Origin: CAZXCK01 sp964639225
Lineage (GTDB): Bacteria; Chloroflexota; Anaerolineae; Aggregatilineales; Phototrophicaceae
DNA length: 14,950 bases
Assembly (NCBI GenBank): GCA_964639225.1
Contig: CAZXCK010000112.1
Location: 1-14,950 of the forward strand
Reading direction: 5' to 3'
Numbering within the stretch: the stretch's first letter is position 1; every line of letters begins with the position of its first letter. A program made the translations under genes and the position numbers. The notes beneath the pieces were generated by a model. It ran no database searches and had not been told where the DNA came from. It worked only from the letters and a program-made list of their open reading frames with translations. Positions 1 through 6,766 of this stretch are shown here, in pieces.

Positions 1-26
1 GGCGATGGCTCTGGCGATGGCGATTT
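1..26 (+). repeat. GGCGAT hexamer run at window edge
   Basis: The first 24 bases read as four hexamers: GGCGAT, GGCTCT, GGCGAT, GGCGAT. An AT-rich stretch and the ribosome binding site of the exonuclease gene follow directly. The order (GGC-rich run, AT-rich spacer, gene start) matches the two larger arrays at 3981 and 5036, though the period here is 6 rather than 5. The array is cut by the window edge, so its true length is unknown. Confidence 0.5.
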
Positions 27-53
27 AATTTAATAATTCAAAAAGGAAAAGTT

Positions 54-1133
54 ATGGGCGCAGAGGCAAAGAGGATCGAGGCACCGCCACAGAATACGCC
101 GGAATGGTTGGAGTGGCGAAAGAAATACATGGGAAGCAGTGATGCACCCGCCGCCCTGGGTATGAGCCGCTGGTGTAGTCCGCAGGAAGTGGCAGCGGAA
201 AAGAAAAAGCCCCGCACAAGCGACAAGCACCCGGAGCCGGAAAGCCCGGAAATGCGCCGGGGCCATGTGCTTGAGGAAGTGGTGGCCAGGCTGTACTCCG
301 GGGCGACCGGCAAGCGCGTTGATATTGCACCTTCTGCAGTACACCCCGAATATGACTGGATGGCAGCCAGCCCGGATCGCAACGTGGTTGACGATGATCC
401 CTTCGACCGCATCCTTGAATGCAAGACCCACACCGCATGGGTACGCGATCAGTATGGAGAGCCTGGAACCGACGAGGTAACGGACTATGAGTTTATCCAG
501 GTGCAACACCAGATGGCTGTCACCGGCGCGGAAGCGGTGGACGTAGCGATCCTCTTCGGCGAAAACGAAACCATGCAACTCCTGGCCGATATGCTGGACT
601 CCGGCAATGTCACCATTGACTATGCCGTCACGATGGCAGAGCAGCTTTTTGAGCTGGCTATTTACCATGTCAAGCGGGACGAAGAATTTATCGCCACGCT
701 GATCGAAGCCGAGAAAGAGTTCTGGGAACGCTACGTTCTCGGCGACGAAATCCCCACCGATTACAAGACCATCCAGCCCAAGAGCGGCATACGTACAGCC
801 ACCGACAAGGAAAATATTGAAGTGGTTGACCTCAAGGAAACGTGGCTGCAAAAGAAGCGCACGGACGCCACCTATGAAGAAATAAAGGCATGGTGGCAGG
901 ATCAGATAAAGGAAGCCGAAGGCATCGGCACCCGCGCAGGAAATATCACCTGGAAGAAGAACAAGGACAGCGTCAAGGCCGTAACCGACTGGCAGGCTCT
1001 CGCCCGTTACCTCGGGGAAGAATATTGCAGCCCGGACGGCTTTGAAGAGTTGGTCAAGGAACACACCGAGGAAGTAGTAAAGCCGGGGCCGCGAGTGTTT
1101 CGCGTTCCGGCAAGCTGGAAGAAGGAACTTTAG
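54..1133 (+). CDS. YqaJ-like phage exonuclease (recombinase nuclease)
   Basis: This 359-residue protein matches the YqaJ/lambda-exonuclease family, which digests one strand of dsDNA ends to leave 3' single strands for an annealing protein. The N-terminus (residues 16-38) has the family pattern P-E-W-L-x-W-R followed by MGSSDAPAALG. The nuclease core is visible as RRGHVLEEVVARLY (68-81, Glu74/75), ASPD with Asp108, and LECK with Glu122 and Lys124, which form the PD-(D/E)xK site. IQVQHQM (148-154) supplies the conserved glutamines. The C-terminal third (about 200-359) is charged and may be a partner-binding or coiled region. The start at 54 is preceded by AAAAGGAAAAG. The next gene encodes its expected partner, a Bet/RecT annealing protein. 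Family assignment is strong; substrate polarity is inferred from the family. Confidence 0.93.
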   Translation: MGAEAKRIEAPPQNTPEWLEWRKKYMGSSDAPAALGMSRWCSPQEVAAEKKKPRTSDKHPEPESPEMRRGHVLEEVVARLYSGATGKRVDIAPSAVHPEYDWMAASPDRNVVDDDPFDRILECKTHTAWVRDQYGEPGTDEVTDYEFIQVQHQMAVTGAEAVDVAILFGENETMQLLADMLDSGNVTIDYAVTMAEQLFELAIYHVKRDEEFIATLIEAEKEFWERYVLGDEIPTDYKTIQPKSGIRTATDKENIEVVDLKETWLQKKRTDATYEEIKAWWQDQIKEAEGIGTRAGNITWKKNKDSVKAVTDWQALARYLGEEYCSPDGFEELVKEHTEEVVKPGPRVFRVPASWKKEL

Positions 1134-1157
1134 AAAGGCCACCCCCGCCGGGGCTTT
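1134..1157 (+). terminator. weak GC hairpin after the exonuclease gene
   Basis: Directly after the stop codon, CCCC (1143-1146) can pair with GGGG (1150-1153) around GCC. AAAG (1134-1137) can extend the pairing with CTTT (1154-1157) across a bulge. A short T run follows. It resembles an intrinsic terminator or an mRNA 3'-end stabiliser but is imperfect, and the next gene starts 51 bases further on, so read-through is likely. Confidence 0.3.
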
Positions 1158-1207
1158 GCACGGCAACCGGCAAGGATGGCCACAGAACAGGTAAAGGAGA
1201 ATATAGC

Positions 1208-2146
1208 ATGAACGAAGTCACAAAACAAGAGCCAAAGCAGAGGCCGGGGTTGATCGCCACTTTTGCGAACCGGCAGGGCATGGATGCAAAGAACGTCTTG
1301 CCCGTCCTGATGGACACGATTATCCCCAACGGCAACGCCAGCGATGAGCAAGTGCAGGTATTCCTGGCAGTCTGCAATGAGTACCGCCTCAACCCCTTTC
1401 TGAAGGAAATCTATGCTTTCCCGGCGAAGGGCGGCGGCATCCAGCCCATTGTCAGCATTGACGGCTGGCTCAAACTGATCCACGAGCACAAGGATTTGGA
1501 CGGCGTGGAGTTTGAGGAAGTCAGCGACGAGGACGGCAACCCGAAATATACCACTTGCACGATACACCGCAAGGGCCTTGCCAGGCCGGTGGTAATCACC
1601 GAATACTTTGCCGAGTGCACCCGCTCGACCGACCTCTGGAAGAAGTGGCCGCGCCGGATGCTCCGGCACAAGGCGTTAATCCAGTGCGCCCGTGTGGCCT
1701 TTGGCTTCGCCGGGATCGTGGATGAGGACGAAGCAGAGCGCATGAGGGAAGTCGGCGCAATCGTGGTTGAAACGGAGATGACCGAAAAGACCAGGAGCGT
1801 CCACGACAAGCTGAAAAACCGGCGCGGGCAAGAGCAGCCCGAAGCGGAAGACACACCGGAAGAGGCAGAAGCCGCCGAAGGGCAAGACCATATTCCCGAC
1901 GCCACGAAAAAGGTCGAGCCGGAAGAGCAGCCGGAGGATGAGGCTTATGCCTTCCTTTATAACAACTACCGCGAATGGCAGGCCGAGATTGACGAAGCCC
2001 TGACAGACGTAAAACTCCCCACCCTTGACGCGATCATTCCGCAAGACCTGACCGTCACCGACAGCAACAAACTGGCACGGGCAGCGCGGAAGGTTAGCGA
2101 CCTGATTGCGGCACAGAATGACAAGGAGGATAACGGCAATGGCTGA
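1208..2146 (+). CDS. bet: Bet/RecT-family single-strand annealing protein
   Basis: This 312-residue protein belongs to the phage Bet group of the RecT superfamily. Such proteins coat single-stranded DNA and anneal it to complementary strands during phage recombination. Visible hallmarks are the N-terminal helix region with EVQ-like DEQVQVFLAVCNEYRLNPF (about residues 45-63), the GGGIQPIVSIDGW segment (about 75-87), the WKKWPRRMLRHKALIQCARVAFGF core (about 143-167) and the following DEDEAERM. The region after about 190 is acidic, low-complexity and rich in Glu, Pro and Ala. It is followed by a small C-terminal helical part. The start is preceded by AAAGGAG (1193-1199). Pairing with the upstream YqaJ nuclease is the standard exonuclease/annealase arrangement. 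Confidence 0.94.
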   Translation: MNEVTKQEPKQRPGLIATFANRQGMDAKNVLPVLMDTIIPNGNASDEQVQVFLAVCNEYRLNPFLKEIYAFPAKGGGIQPIVSIDGWLKLIHEHKDLDGVEFEEVSDEDGNPKYTTCTIHRKGLARPVVITEYFAECTRSTDLWKKWPRRMLRHKALIQCARVAFGFAGIVDEDEAERMREVGAIVVETEMTEKTRSVHDKLKNRRGQEQPEAEDTPEEAEAAEGQDHIPDATKKVEPEEQPEDEAYAFLYNNYREWQAEIDEALTDVKLPTLDAIIPQDLTVTDSNKLARAARKVSDLIAAQNDKEDNGNG

Positions 2147-2273
2147 ACAGCAACCCGGCATCCGTACCATGCGCCCCCGAGGCCGTGACCCGCAATTCTT
2201 CTGCCAGAACTGCAAGTGCAAGCGTTACGTCGAATGCACCTGCAAGCGGAAAAAGAAAGAAGGTGAGGAATGA
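2139..2273 (+). CDS. 44-residue Cys-rich basic peptide
   Basis: This short gene starts at ATG 2139, overlaps the end of bet by 8 bases, and ends in an ATGA overlap with the ATPase gene. It has a strong AGGAGG at 2125-2130. The product has a Pro/Arg N-terminus, then FFCQNCKCKRYVECTCK, five cysteines in a C-x2-C-x-C...C-x-C pattern, and a Lys/Glu tail. The spacing suggests a tiny zinc-binding knuckle, possibly for nucleic acid or a protein partner. I do not recognise a named family. The overlaps on both sides, the ribosome binding site and the zinc-like pattern support a real gene. Confidence 0.75.
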   Translation: MAEQQPGIRTMRPRGRDPQFFCQNCKCKRYVECTCKRKKKEGEE

Positions 2274-3523
2274 AGATCATAAACCTGCAATCAGAAAACA
2301 TAAAGCGTTTGAAGGCCGTTGAAATCAAGCCGGATGGATCACTTGTAACCATTGGGGGCCGCAACGCACAAGGCAAGTCCTCATTGCTCGACAGCATCGA
2401 ATATGCCCTGGGTGGCAAGCCGAAGGTTGACCGGCCTATCCGCGACGGGGAGAAGTCGGCGCGGGTGGTTCTGGAGACGGAAGAGCTTATCGTCACCCGC
2501 AGCTTTACCGAAAAGAGCAGCCAGTTGAAGGTGGAGAACCGCCACGGCAGACGCTTCTCTTCCCCACAGGCCATGCTTGACAAACTGTATGGCAGCCTGA
2601 CCTTTGACCCGCTGGCATTCAGCCGCAAGAGCGCGAGGGAACAGGCCGAAACTCTCCGGGCTTTGGTAGGCATCGACCTTACCCCGCTGGACAAGGCACG
2701 GCAGGAAGCCTTTGAAGAGCGCACCCACATAAACCGGGAGATCAAGAGCCTGGAGGCGCAGATCGACGCCATCCCGCCTGTTGAAGTCCAGCCAGTGAGC
2801 ATATCGGAACTGACCTCCGAACTGGAGAAGCGCAATAAGTATAACCAGGACGGGAATTACCTTTGTGAACTGAAGCGACAAAAAGAGTATGAGCTTAACG
2901 GCATTGAAACAGAATGGCGCAATGTGCTTGAACAGATCGCAGCCCTTCGTGACAGGGCCATTAAACTTGAAGAAAAAAAGGAAAGCATTGAAAAGGCTTT
3001 GCAAGAAGTAAGTTTTGAATTCCAAAAGTTCCAGCCCCAAGACACCGACGAAATCCGCAGCCAGCTTGCCGCCGCAGAAGAGACCAACCGCAAGGCGGCA
3101 CAGGCCGAGAAGCGTAACGAACTGATCGAGCAGAACAAAGCCAAGTGCGCTGAAGCGGATAAACTCACCGACACCATCAAAGAGATCGACGCCGAGAAGC
3201 AGGCCACCCTGGCAGAAGCATCCTTCCCGCTTGACGGCCTGGCCTTCGATGAGTCCGGCGTCACCATGAAGGGCATCCCCTTCGAGCAATGCAGCAGCGC
3301 GGAGCAACTGCGGATCAGCGTGGCCATGGGCTTTGCCATGAACCCGGAACTGCGCGTCCTGCTTATCCGCGAAGGCAGCCTTCTGGACTCTGAAAGTATG
3401 GAGGTCTTGCGCGAACTGGCAGAGCAGCACGAGGGCCAGTTGTGGATAGAGCAAGTCAGCGAAACAGGCAAAGGCTGCACCGTATTCATTGAGGACGGGG
3501 CAGTCAAGGAAGGGGGCGAGTGA
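2270..3523 (+). CDS. SbcC/RecN-like AAA ATPase of phage recombination module
   Basis: This 417-residue protein has the split ATPase architecture of SbcC/Rad50/RecN/SMC proteins, in compact form. The Walker A is GRNAQGKS (residues 30-37) in an N-terminal lobe that starts with MKIINLQSENIKRLK. The middle (about 138-290) is Glu/Lys/Ala-rich and predicted coiled coil. The C-terminal lobe has an ABC-type signature SSAEQLRISVAMG (342-354). The Walker B-like segment is VLLIREGSLLD (363-373). In that segment the usual Asp before the catalytic Glu is Arg367, while Glu368 and the D-loop-like LLD remain. Such ATPases help process DNA ends. Genes on both sides (annealase, SSB) fit this. It lacks a Rad50-type CxxC hook, and its length is well below SbcC (about 1000 residues). 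Confidence 0.88.
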   Translation: MKIINLQSENIKRLKAVEIKPDGSLVTIGGRNAQGKSSLLDSIEYALGGKPKVDRPIRDGEKSARVVLETEELIVTRSFTEKSSQLKVENRHGRRFSSPQAMLDKLYGSLTFDPLAFSRKSAREQAETLRALVGIDLTPLDKARQEAFEERTHINREIKSLEAQIDAIPPVEVQPVSISELTSELEKRNKYNQDGNYLCELKRQKEYELNGIETEWRNVLEQIAALRDRAIKLEEKKESIEKALQEVSFEFQKFQPQDTDEIRSQLAAAEETNRKAAQAEKRNELIEQNKAKCAEADKLTDTIKEIDAEKQATLAEASFPLDGLAFDESGVTMKGIPFEQCSSAEQLRISVAMGFAMNPELRVLLIREGSLLDSESMEVLRELAEQHEGQLWIEQVSETGKGCTVFIEDGAVKEGGE

Positions 3524-3978
3524 TGGCAGGCTTCAACAAGGTAATCCTTCTCGGCAATCTCACAGCCGATCCCGAACTGCGCTACACCGGGCAAGGCACG
3601 GCAGTAACTGATCTCCGGATGGCAGTCAATACCAAGAGCAAGGACAAGGAAGAAACGCTCTTTATCGACTGCAAGGTATGGGATCGCATTGCCGAGAACT
3701 GCGCGGAATATCTGCACAAGGGCAGCCAGGTACTTGTGGAGGGCCGCTTGCGTACCGACGAATGGGAAGACCGCGACACTGGCAAGAAGCGCACCAAGAT
3801 AGCGGCAACAGCCTACGCGGTGCAATTCCTTGGCAGTCCTGACAGCCAGGGTAGCAACCGGCAGAGTCAAAACAGCCGCAGCCGGGGTAATGACAACCGC
3901 CGCAATAGTGACCCGCCAGAGCCGGAAAATTACGGCGGTCTTGATGATGATTTTAATACCAGCGATGTGCCTTTTTGA
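3523..3978 (+). CDS. ssb: single-stranded DNA-binding protein
   Basis: This 151-residue protein is a typical bacterial/phage SSB. The OB fold starts with MAGFNKVILLGNLTADPELR and includes TDLRMAV, the FIDCKVWDRIAENC strand-helix, and GSQVLVEGRLRTDEW (about residues 1-105). A disordered Ser/Asn/Arg/Gln linker follows. The protein ends in an acidic tip, DDDFNTSDVPF, the standard docking tail for partner proteins. I chose ATG 3523, which overlaps the ATPase stop in TGATG. A GTG codon directly before it (3520) is less likely. AAGGAAGGGGG lies just upstream. SSB protects single strands made by the nuclease or at the replication fork. The gene is followed by a large pentamer array. Confidence 0.96.
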   Translation: MAGFNKVILLGNLTADPELRYTGQGTAVTDLRMAVNTKSKDKEETLFIDCKVWDRIAENCAEYLHKGSQVLVEGRLRTDEWEDRDTGKKRTKIAATAYAVQFLGSPDSQGSNRQSQNSRSRGNDNRRNSDPPEPENYGGLDDDFNTSDVPF

Positions 3979-3980
3979 TT

Positions 3981-4273
3981 TGGCAGGCGGGTCGTGGCCA
4001 GGCCCGGCAAGGCCAGGCGCGGCATGGCGAGGTTTGGTATGGCAGGCGAGGCAAGGAGTGGCGGGGCGGGGTTTGGCGAGGCACGGCCTGGCCGGGTTTG
4101 GTACGGCAGGCACGGCGAGGCAGGGCGCGGCGTGGCGCGGCCTGGCCGGGTTTGGTACGGCAGGCGCGGCGCGGCGAGGCACGGCGGGGTTTGGCAGGGC
4201 TGGGCACGGCGAGGTTTGGCAGGCAGGGCGCGGCTTGGCGAGGCATGGCGAGGCATGGCGAGGCATGGCATGG
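3981..4273 (+). repeat. degenerate GGC-rich pentamer array, about 290 bp
   Basis: The whole interval between ssb and the next gene is a strongly strand-biased array with an approximately 5-base period. Most units read GGCNN (GGCAG, GGCAA, GGCGA, GGCAT, GGCGC). The variant GGTTTGG occurs six times inside it, at 4031, 4070, 4094, 4148, 4187 and 4213. GGTTT closes it at 4272. A 28-bp block is exactly repeated at 4083-4110 and 4137-4164. The 3' end is three perfect GGCGAGGCAT copies. The array holds no stop codon in any of six frames, so long spurious reading frames cross it. A G-rich + strand means the transcript would be G-rich with many GG doublets. Confidence 0.9.
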
Positions 4274-4325
4274 TTTACTTTTGTGTAACTTTATGAGGCT
4301 TAATTTTTATTAAAGGATCAGAAAG
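4274..4325 (+). promoter_or_regulatory. AT-rich spacer with ribosome binding site
   Basis: An abrupt switch from the GGC array to T/A-rich DNA precedes the next gene, followed by AAAGGAT (4312-4318) as a ribosome binding site. I looked for a promoter and found only weak -35/-10 pairs with poor spacing, so none is assigned. The same layout recurs at 5121-5155. Confidence 0.3.
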
Positions 4326-5033
4326 ATGGCTAAGAAAAAAGCGAACGTGGAAATTGGCAAGATTGACCTGAACACCATTGAGTTGACCCTTATTGGGGAT
4401 GCACCGCTTATCGTGCATAAGTTCAGCCACAAGGCACAGGCTGAAATGCTGGCTAAGCAGTGCAAGGTCACAATGCCGAAAGAGGCAAAAGACCCGGCGA
4501 TGCAGTACGAAATGGCAACCTATTACATTGATAACGATGGCCGTGAAATCAATGACGGGATCGACATGAGCCTGATCCCTGACGGCAAGGTTGATAAATT
4601 CAACGAACAGGTCAAGAAGCACATCGAAAACCTGAAAAAAATCAAGAAGCCGATGTTTGGTATGCCAGCGGTTGCCTTCAAGGCTTGCGCTATCCGGGGA
4701 GCAAAGAGCCTCGGTATGGTCATGGCAGACATGCGCGGGGCTTTCCATATTCCGACAGAGTTTGTTCAAATACATGGCGAACGCTCTATGCGTAGCGATA
4801 TGGTGCGGATCAGTATGGGTACAAGTGATGTGCGCTTTCGCCCGGAGTTCAAGGATTGGTGGGCGCAGTTCCTGGTCACCTATAACGCGGCTGTTATTAC
4901 GCCCCACCAACTTCTGAATATGTTTAACAGCGGTGGGTTCTCCTGCGGTGTAGGAGAATGGCGACCGGAGAAGTCGGGCAGTTATGGCATGTTCCACGTT
5001 GCCAGCGATGCGGAAAAAAAGGCTTGTAAGTAA
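4326..5033 (+). CDS. conserved phage protein of unknown function with RAMP-like Gly-rich C-terminus
   Basis: This 235-residue protein resembles a phage protein seen beside recombination genes; I cannot name a Pfam family for it. Its N-terminus is MAKKKANVEIGKIDLN, followed by a beta-strand-like segment ending in DAPLIVHKFS. The middle includes KPMFGMPAVAFKACAIRGAKSLG (about 116-138) and VRFRPEFKDWWAQFLVTYNAAVITPHQLLNMFN (about 170-202). The C-terminal motif SGGFSCGVGEWRP (202-214), then GSYG, resembles the glycine-rich loop of RAMP-superfamily (Cas6/Cas7-type) RNA-binding folds. That likeness is inference from pattern only. The gene stands alone between two GGC pentamer arrays. AAAGGAT precedes the start. 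Confidence 0.85.
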   Translation: MAKKKANVEIGKIDLNTIELTLIGDAPLIVHKFSHKAQAEMLAKQCKVTMPKEAKDPAMQYEMATYYIDNDGREINDGIDMSLIPDGKVDKFNEQVKKHIENLKKIKKPMFGMPAVAFKACAIRGAKSLGMVMADMRGAFHIPTEFVQIHGERSMRSDMVRISMGTSDVRFRPEFKDWWAQFLVTYNAAVITPHQLLNMFNSGGFSCGVGEWRPEKSGSYGMFHVASDAEKKACK

Positions 5034-5035
5034 CT

Positions 5036-5120
5036 ACGGCAGGCGAGGACGGGCAGGGTACGGCAAGGACTGGTTAGGCACGGTCTGGTACGGCAGGCGA
5101 GGCAGGCGAGGCAGGCAAGG
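5036..5120 (+). repeat. second GGC-rich pentamer array, about 85 bp
   Basis: This array begins 3 bases after the stop of the preceding gene. It is made of the same kind of units, mostly ending in GG every 5 bases, and closes with GGCAGGCGA-type copies. GGTACGGCAGGC (5087-5098) also occurs twice in the first array (4099-4110 and 4153-4164), showing common ancestry. The same strand bias is present. AT-rich DNA (TTATTTTTTAAC) and AGGAG follow. Confidence 0.88.
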
Positions 5121-5155
5121 TTATTTTTTAACAACCATCAGAACAGGAGAAAGAA

Positions 5156-5638
5156 ATGGCGAAGAAATACGGAATACTTAACGGGCGGTCGGTAAAGGGC
5201 GACCCGGACAGCATCGGCAAACGACTGGAGCGGATAGCGAAGCGCAATAAGGGACAGCTTGACCCGCACAATGTTGTTAAGGATGCGGCAGACAGCAGAA
5301 GCCCACTGCATCCTAACTTTGAATGGGATGACGCGAAGGCAGCACAGCAGCACAGGCTGTTTCAGGCGCGGTATCTGATTGGCTCAATCGTCGAGGTCAA
5401 TGTCCACACGCAGAAACAGACACGCAGTTTTGTCAACGTCACAACCGTAAGCGATGACGAGGGCAACCTCCTGCGGGAACGCTCATACGCCACGATTGAA
5501 ACGGCCATGTCTGATCCACGTTTGCGCCAGCGCGTTCTCGGCACGGTCAAAAAGCAACTCAATACGGTACTGCGCCAGCATTCGGAACTGGAGGAACTGG
5601 CGGCGGTTTATGAAGCTGTTGAGGCAATCCCGGCATAA
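5156..5638 (+). CDS. conserved phage early protein of unknown function
   Basis: This 160-residue soluble protein has a basic N-terminus (MAKKYGILNGRSVKG) and the segment SPLHPNFEWDDAKAAQQHRL (about 49-68) continuing into FQARYLIGSIVEV. A similar LHxxFEWDDxKAAxxxRLxQAR pattern recurs in phage early proteins of unknown function, as I recall it. The second half is charged and helical (RLRQRVLGTVKKQLNTVL and a Glu-rich end), compatible with oligomerisation. The start follows AGGAG (5145-5149). It sits downstream of the second pentamer array and 14 bases before the next gene. No catalytic motif is evident. I do not assign a function. Confidence 0.85.
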   Translation: MAKKYGILNGRSVKGDPDSIGKRLERIAKRNKGQLDPHNVVKDAADSRSPLHPNFEWDDAKAAQQHRLFQARYLIGSIVEVNVHTQKQTRSFVNVTTVSDDEGNLLRERSYATIETAMSDPRLRQRVLGTVKKQLNTVLRQHSELEELAAVYEAVEAIPA

Positions 5639-5652
5639 GGAAGGACGTAAAA

Positions 5653-5871
5653 ATGTCAGCAACCACCAAACGTAGCGCAACCCTTGAACTGTACATGGTA
5701 GACGAAGAGGCGAACCGCTGGACATGGCAGATCGAGACGGAAGGAACAGCCATAACCCCGCAGCGGGGGCGAACCTTTCAGACGGCCAGGTCAGCGCGGA
5801 AGGCCGCACGGATCGCCGCGGATAAACTTGGCGTCCACATCACCAAGGAAAGCAATCTGGAAGAGCGGTAA
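5653..5871 (+). CDS. small hypothetical phage protein
   Basis: This 72-residue product is unrecognised. The N-terminal half alternates hydrophobic and polar residues (LELYMVDEEANRWTWQIETEG), suggesting two or three beta strands. The C-terminal half is a basic helix (ARSARKAARIAADKLG). The layout looks like a small alpha/beta accessory protein. AAGGAAGG lies upstream of the start. The gene follows the preceding stop by 14 bases, in the same operon. No transmembrane segment or signal peptide is visible. Confidence 0.75.
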   Translation: MSATTKRSATLELYMVDEEANRWTWQIETEGTAITPQRGRTFQTARSARKAARIAADKLGVHITKESNLEER

Positions 5872-5903
5872 TTTTTGAAACCACGATCTTGGGGGATCGG
5901 AAC

Positions 5904-6161
5904 ATGAGAAAACAACTTTGCTCTTCCTGCCTGCGCGACCGTCCCGCGCATGAGTTCAAGCGGCATAGCAGCATCAGTAAGGGCAGGCGTGAGCAGCCCC
6001 GTTGCTGGCGGTGCCAGATTGAACGTGAACAGCGCAGGCTTAACCAGGAGCTTGAGAAGTACGACCGCGCCTGGAAGGCAGTGCAGGCCGAACAGGAACG
6101 CCACAGCGCGGCACAGCAGCGGTTTGAGCAATCACGGCTGGCAGCGAGTGGGGATAAGTAA
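5904..6161 (+). CDS. small Cys4 (zinc-ribbon-like) protein with helical tail
   Basis: I chose ATG 5904 (85 residues), with GGGGGATCGG just upstream, over a TTG at 5889. The N-terminal 35 residues contain CSSC and CWRC pairs about 23 residues apart, separated by a basic stretch (KRHSSISKGRREQPR). This is a likely structural zinc site of the HNH-like or zinc-ribbon type, without a visible HNH catalytic core. The remainder is a highly charged Gln/Glu/Arg helix, probably coiled coil. The stop overlaps the next start by one base (TAATG), which links it to the methyltransferase-like gene. A DNA-binding or adaptor role is plausible but unproven. Confidence 0.8.
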   Translation: MRKQLCSSCLRDRPAHEFKRHSSISKGRREQPRCWRCQIEREQRRLNQELEKYDRAWKAVQAEQERHSAAQQRFEQSRLAASGDK

Positions 6162-6766
6162 TGAAGATACTGATTGCCTGCGAGAGAAGCGCGAGAGTGC
6201 GCGATGAATTTATCAGGGGGGGGCACAATGCTATTAGTTGCGACCTGTATCCGTCAGATACTCCTGGCCCACATTATCGCGGAAATGTACTGGACATCAT
6301 GTATTGGAAGGGATGGGACGGCATGATTGCTTTTCCAGACTGCACATACCTTTGCTCAAGCGGCCTTCACTGGAACAAGCGTGATTCAGAACGGGCGGCA
6401 AAAACAGAGAAAGCCCTTGAGTTTGTCAAGACCTTACTTAACGCACCGATTGAAAAGATTGCACTGGAAAACCCTATTGGCTGCATATCAACGCGCATCC
6501 GCAAGCCGGATCAGATTATACAGCCGTACCAGTTTGGGGAAGATGCCAGCAAATCAACGTGCTTGTGGCTCAAAGGCTTCCCGCTCCTGCAACCAACTGA
6601 ATATATAGAGCCGCGCATAGTGAACGGCAAGAAGCGGTGGGCAAACCAGACCGACAGCGGCCAAAACAGGCTAGGCCCGTCCGAGGACAGAGCGCAAATA
6701 AGAAGCACAACCTATATGGGTATAGCCAGGGCAATGGCAGAGCAATGGGGGAAGCAATGCAAATAA
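6161..6766 (+). CDS. divergent cytosine-methyltransferase-like phage protein
   Basis: This 201-residue protein resembles a phage group often annotated as DNA (cytosine-5) methyltransferase-like. A Rossmann-type start is seen in MKILIACERSARVRDEF with HNAISCDLYPSD, the positions expected for AdoMet-binding motif I and the acidic end of strand 2. PDCTYLC (59-65) occupies the place of the catalytic PC motif, with Cys61, but differs from the usual PPC. ENPIG (103-107) stands for the ENV motif. The family's later segment KPDQIIQPYQFGEDASKSTC is present, with a C-terminal helix. There is no clear target-recognition domain, so the protein is about half the size of a full enzyme. It could be an active compact methylase or a nucleotide-modifying relative. 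It overlaps its neighbours on both sides. Confidence 0.75.
   Translation: MKILIACERSARVRDEFIRGGHNAISCDLYPSDTPGPHYRGNVLDIMYWKGWDGMIAFPDCTYLCSSGLHWNKRDSERAAKTEKALEFVKTLLNAPIEKIALENPIGCISTRIRKPDQIIQPYQFGEDASKSTCLWLKGFPLLQPTEYIEPRIVNGKKRWANQTDSGQNRLGPSEDRAQIRSTTYMGIARAMAEQWGKQCK

Noticed and set aside
30..1166. Reverse-strand frame of 378 codons opposite the exonuclease gene
   Set aside because: It is a shadow of the YqaJ-type gene, whose nuclease motifs are all in place on the + strand.
2381..3454. Reverse-strand frame of 357 codons opposite the ATPase gene
   Set aside because: It is a shadow of the SbcC-like gene. No domain is recognisable, and no upstream signals.
2857..4266. Long reverse-strand frame (469 codons) with Pro/Ala/Arg/Cys-rich repeats across the pentamer array
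   Set aside because: It is antisense to the ATPase and SSB genes, and its repeats arise because the GGC-pentamer array has no stop in any frame. No protein domain or ribosome binding site supports it.
3830..4313. Forward frames through the pentamer array giving Gly/Ala/Arg/Trp repeats
   Set aside because: All three forward frames are open for the same base-composition reason. They start within ssb or in the array and lack ribosome binding sites.
3981..5120. CRISPR array
   Set aside because: The units are about 5 bases and directly adjacent. There are no 20-40 base repeats separated by unique spacers and no cas genes. The RAMP-like motif of the flanked gene alone does not make it a Cas protein.
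5884..5899. CGATC/GATCG hairpin just before the Cys4 gene
   Set aside because: Only a 5-bp stem that covers the ribosome binding site region; this could arise by chance and nothing else supports regulation.
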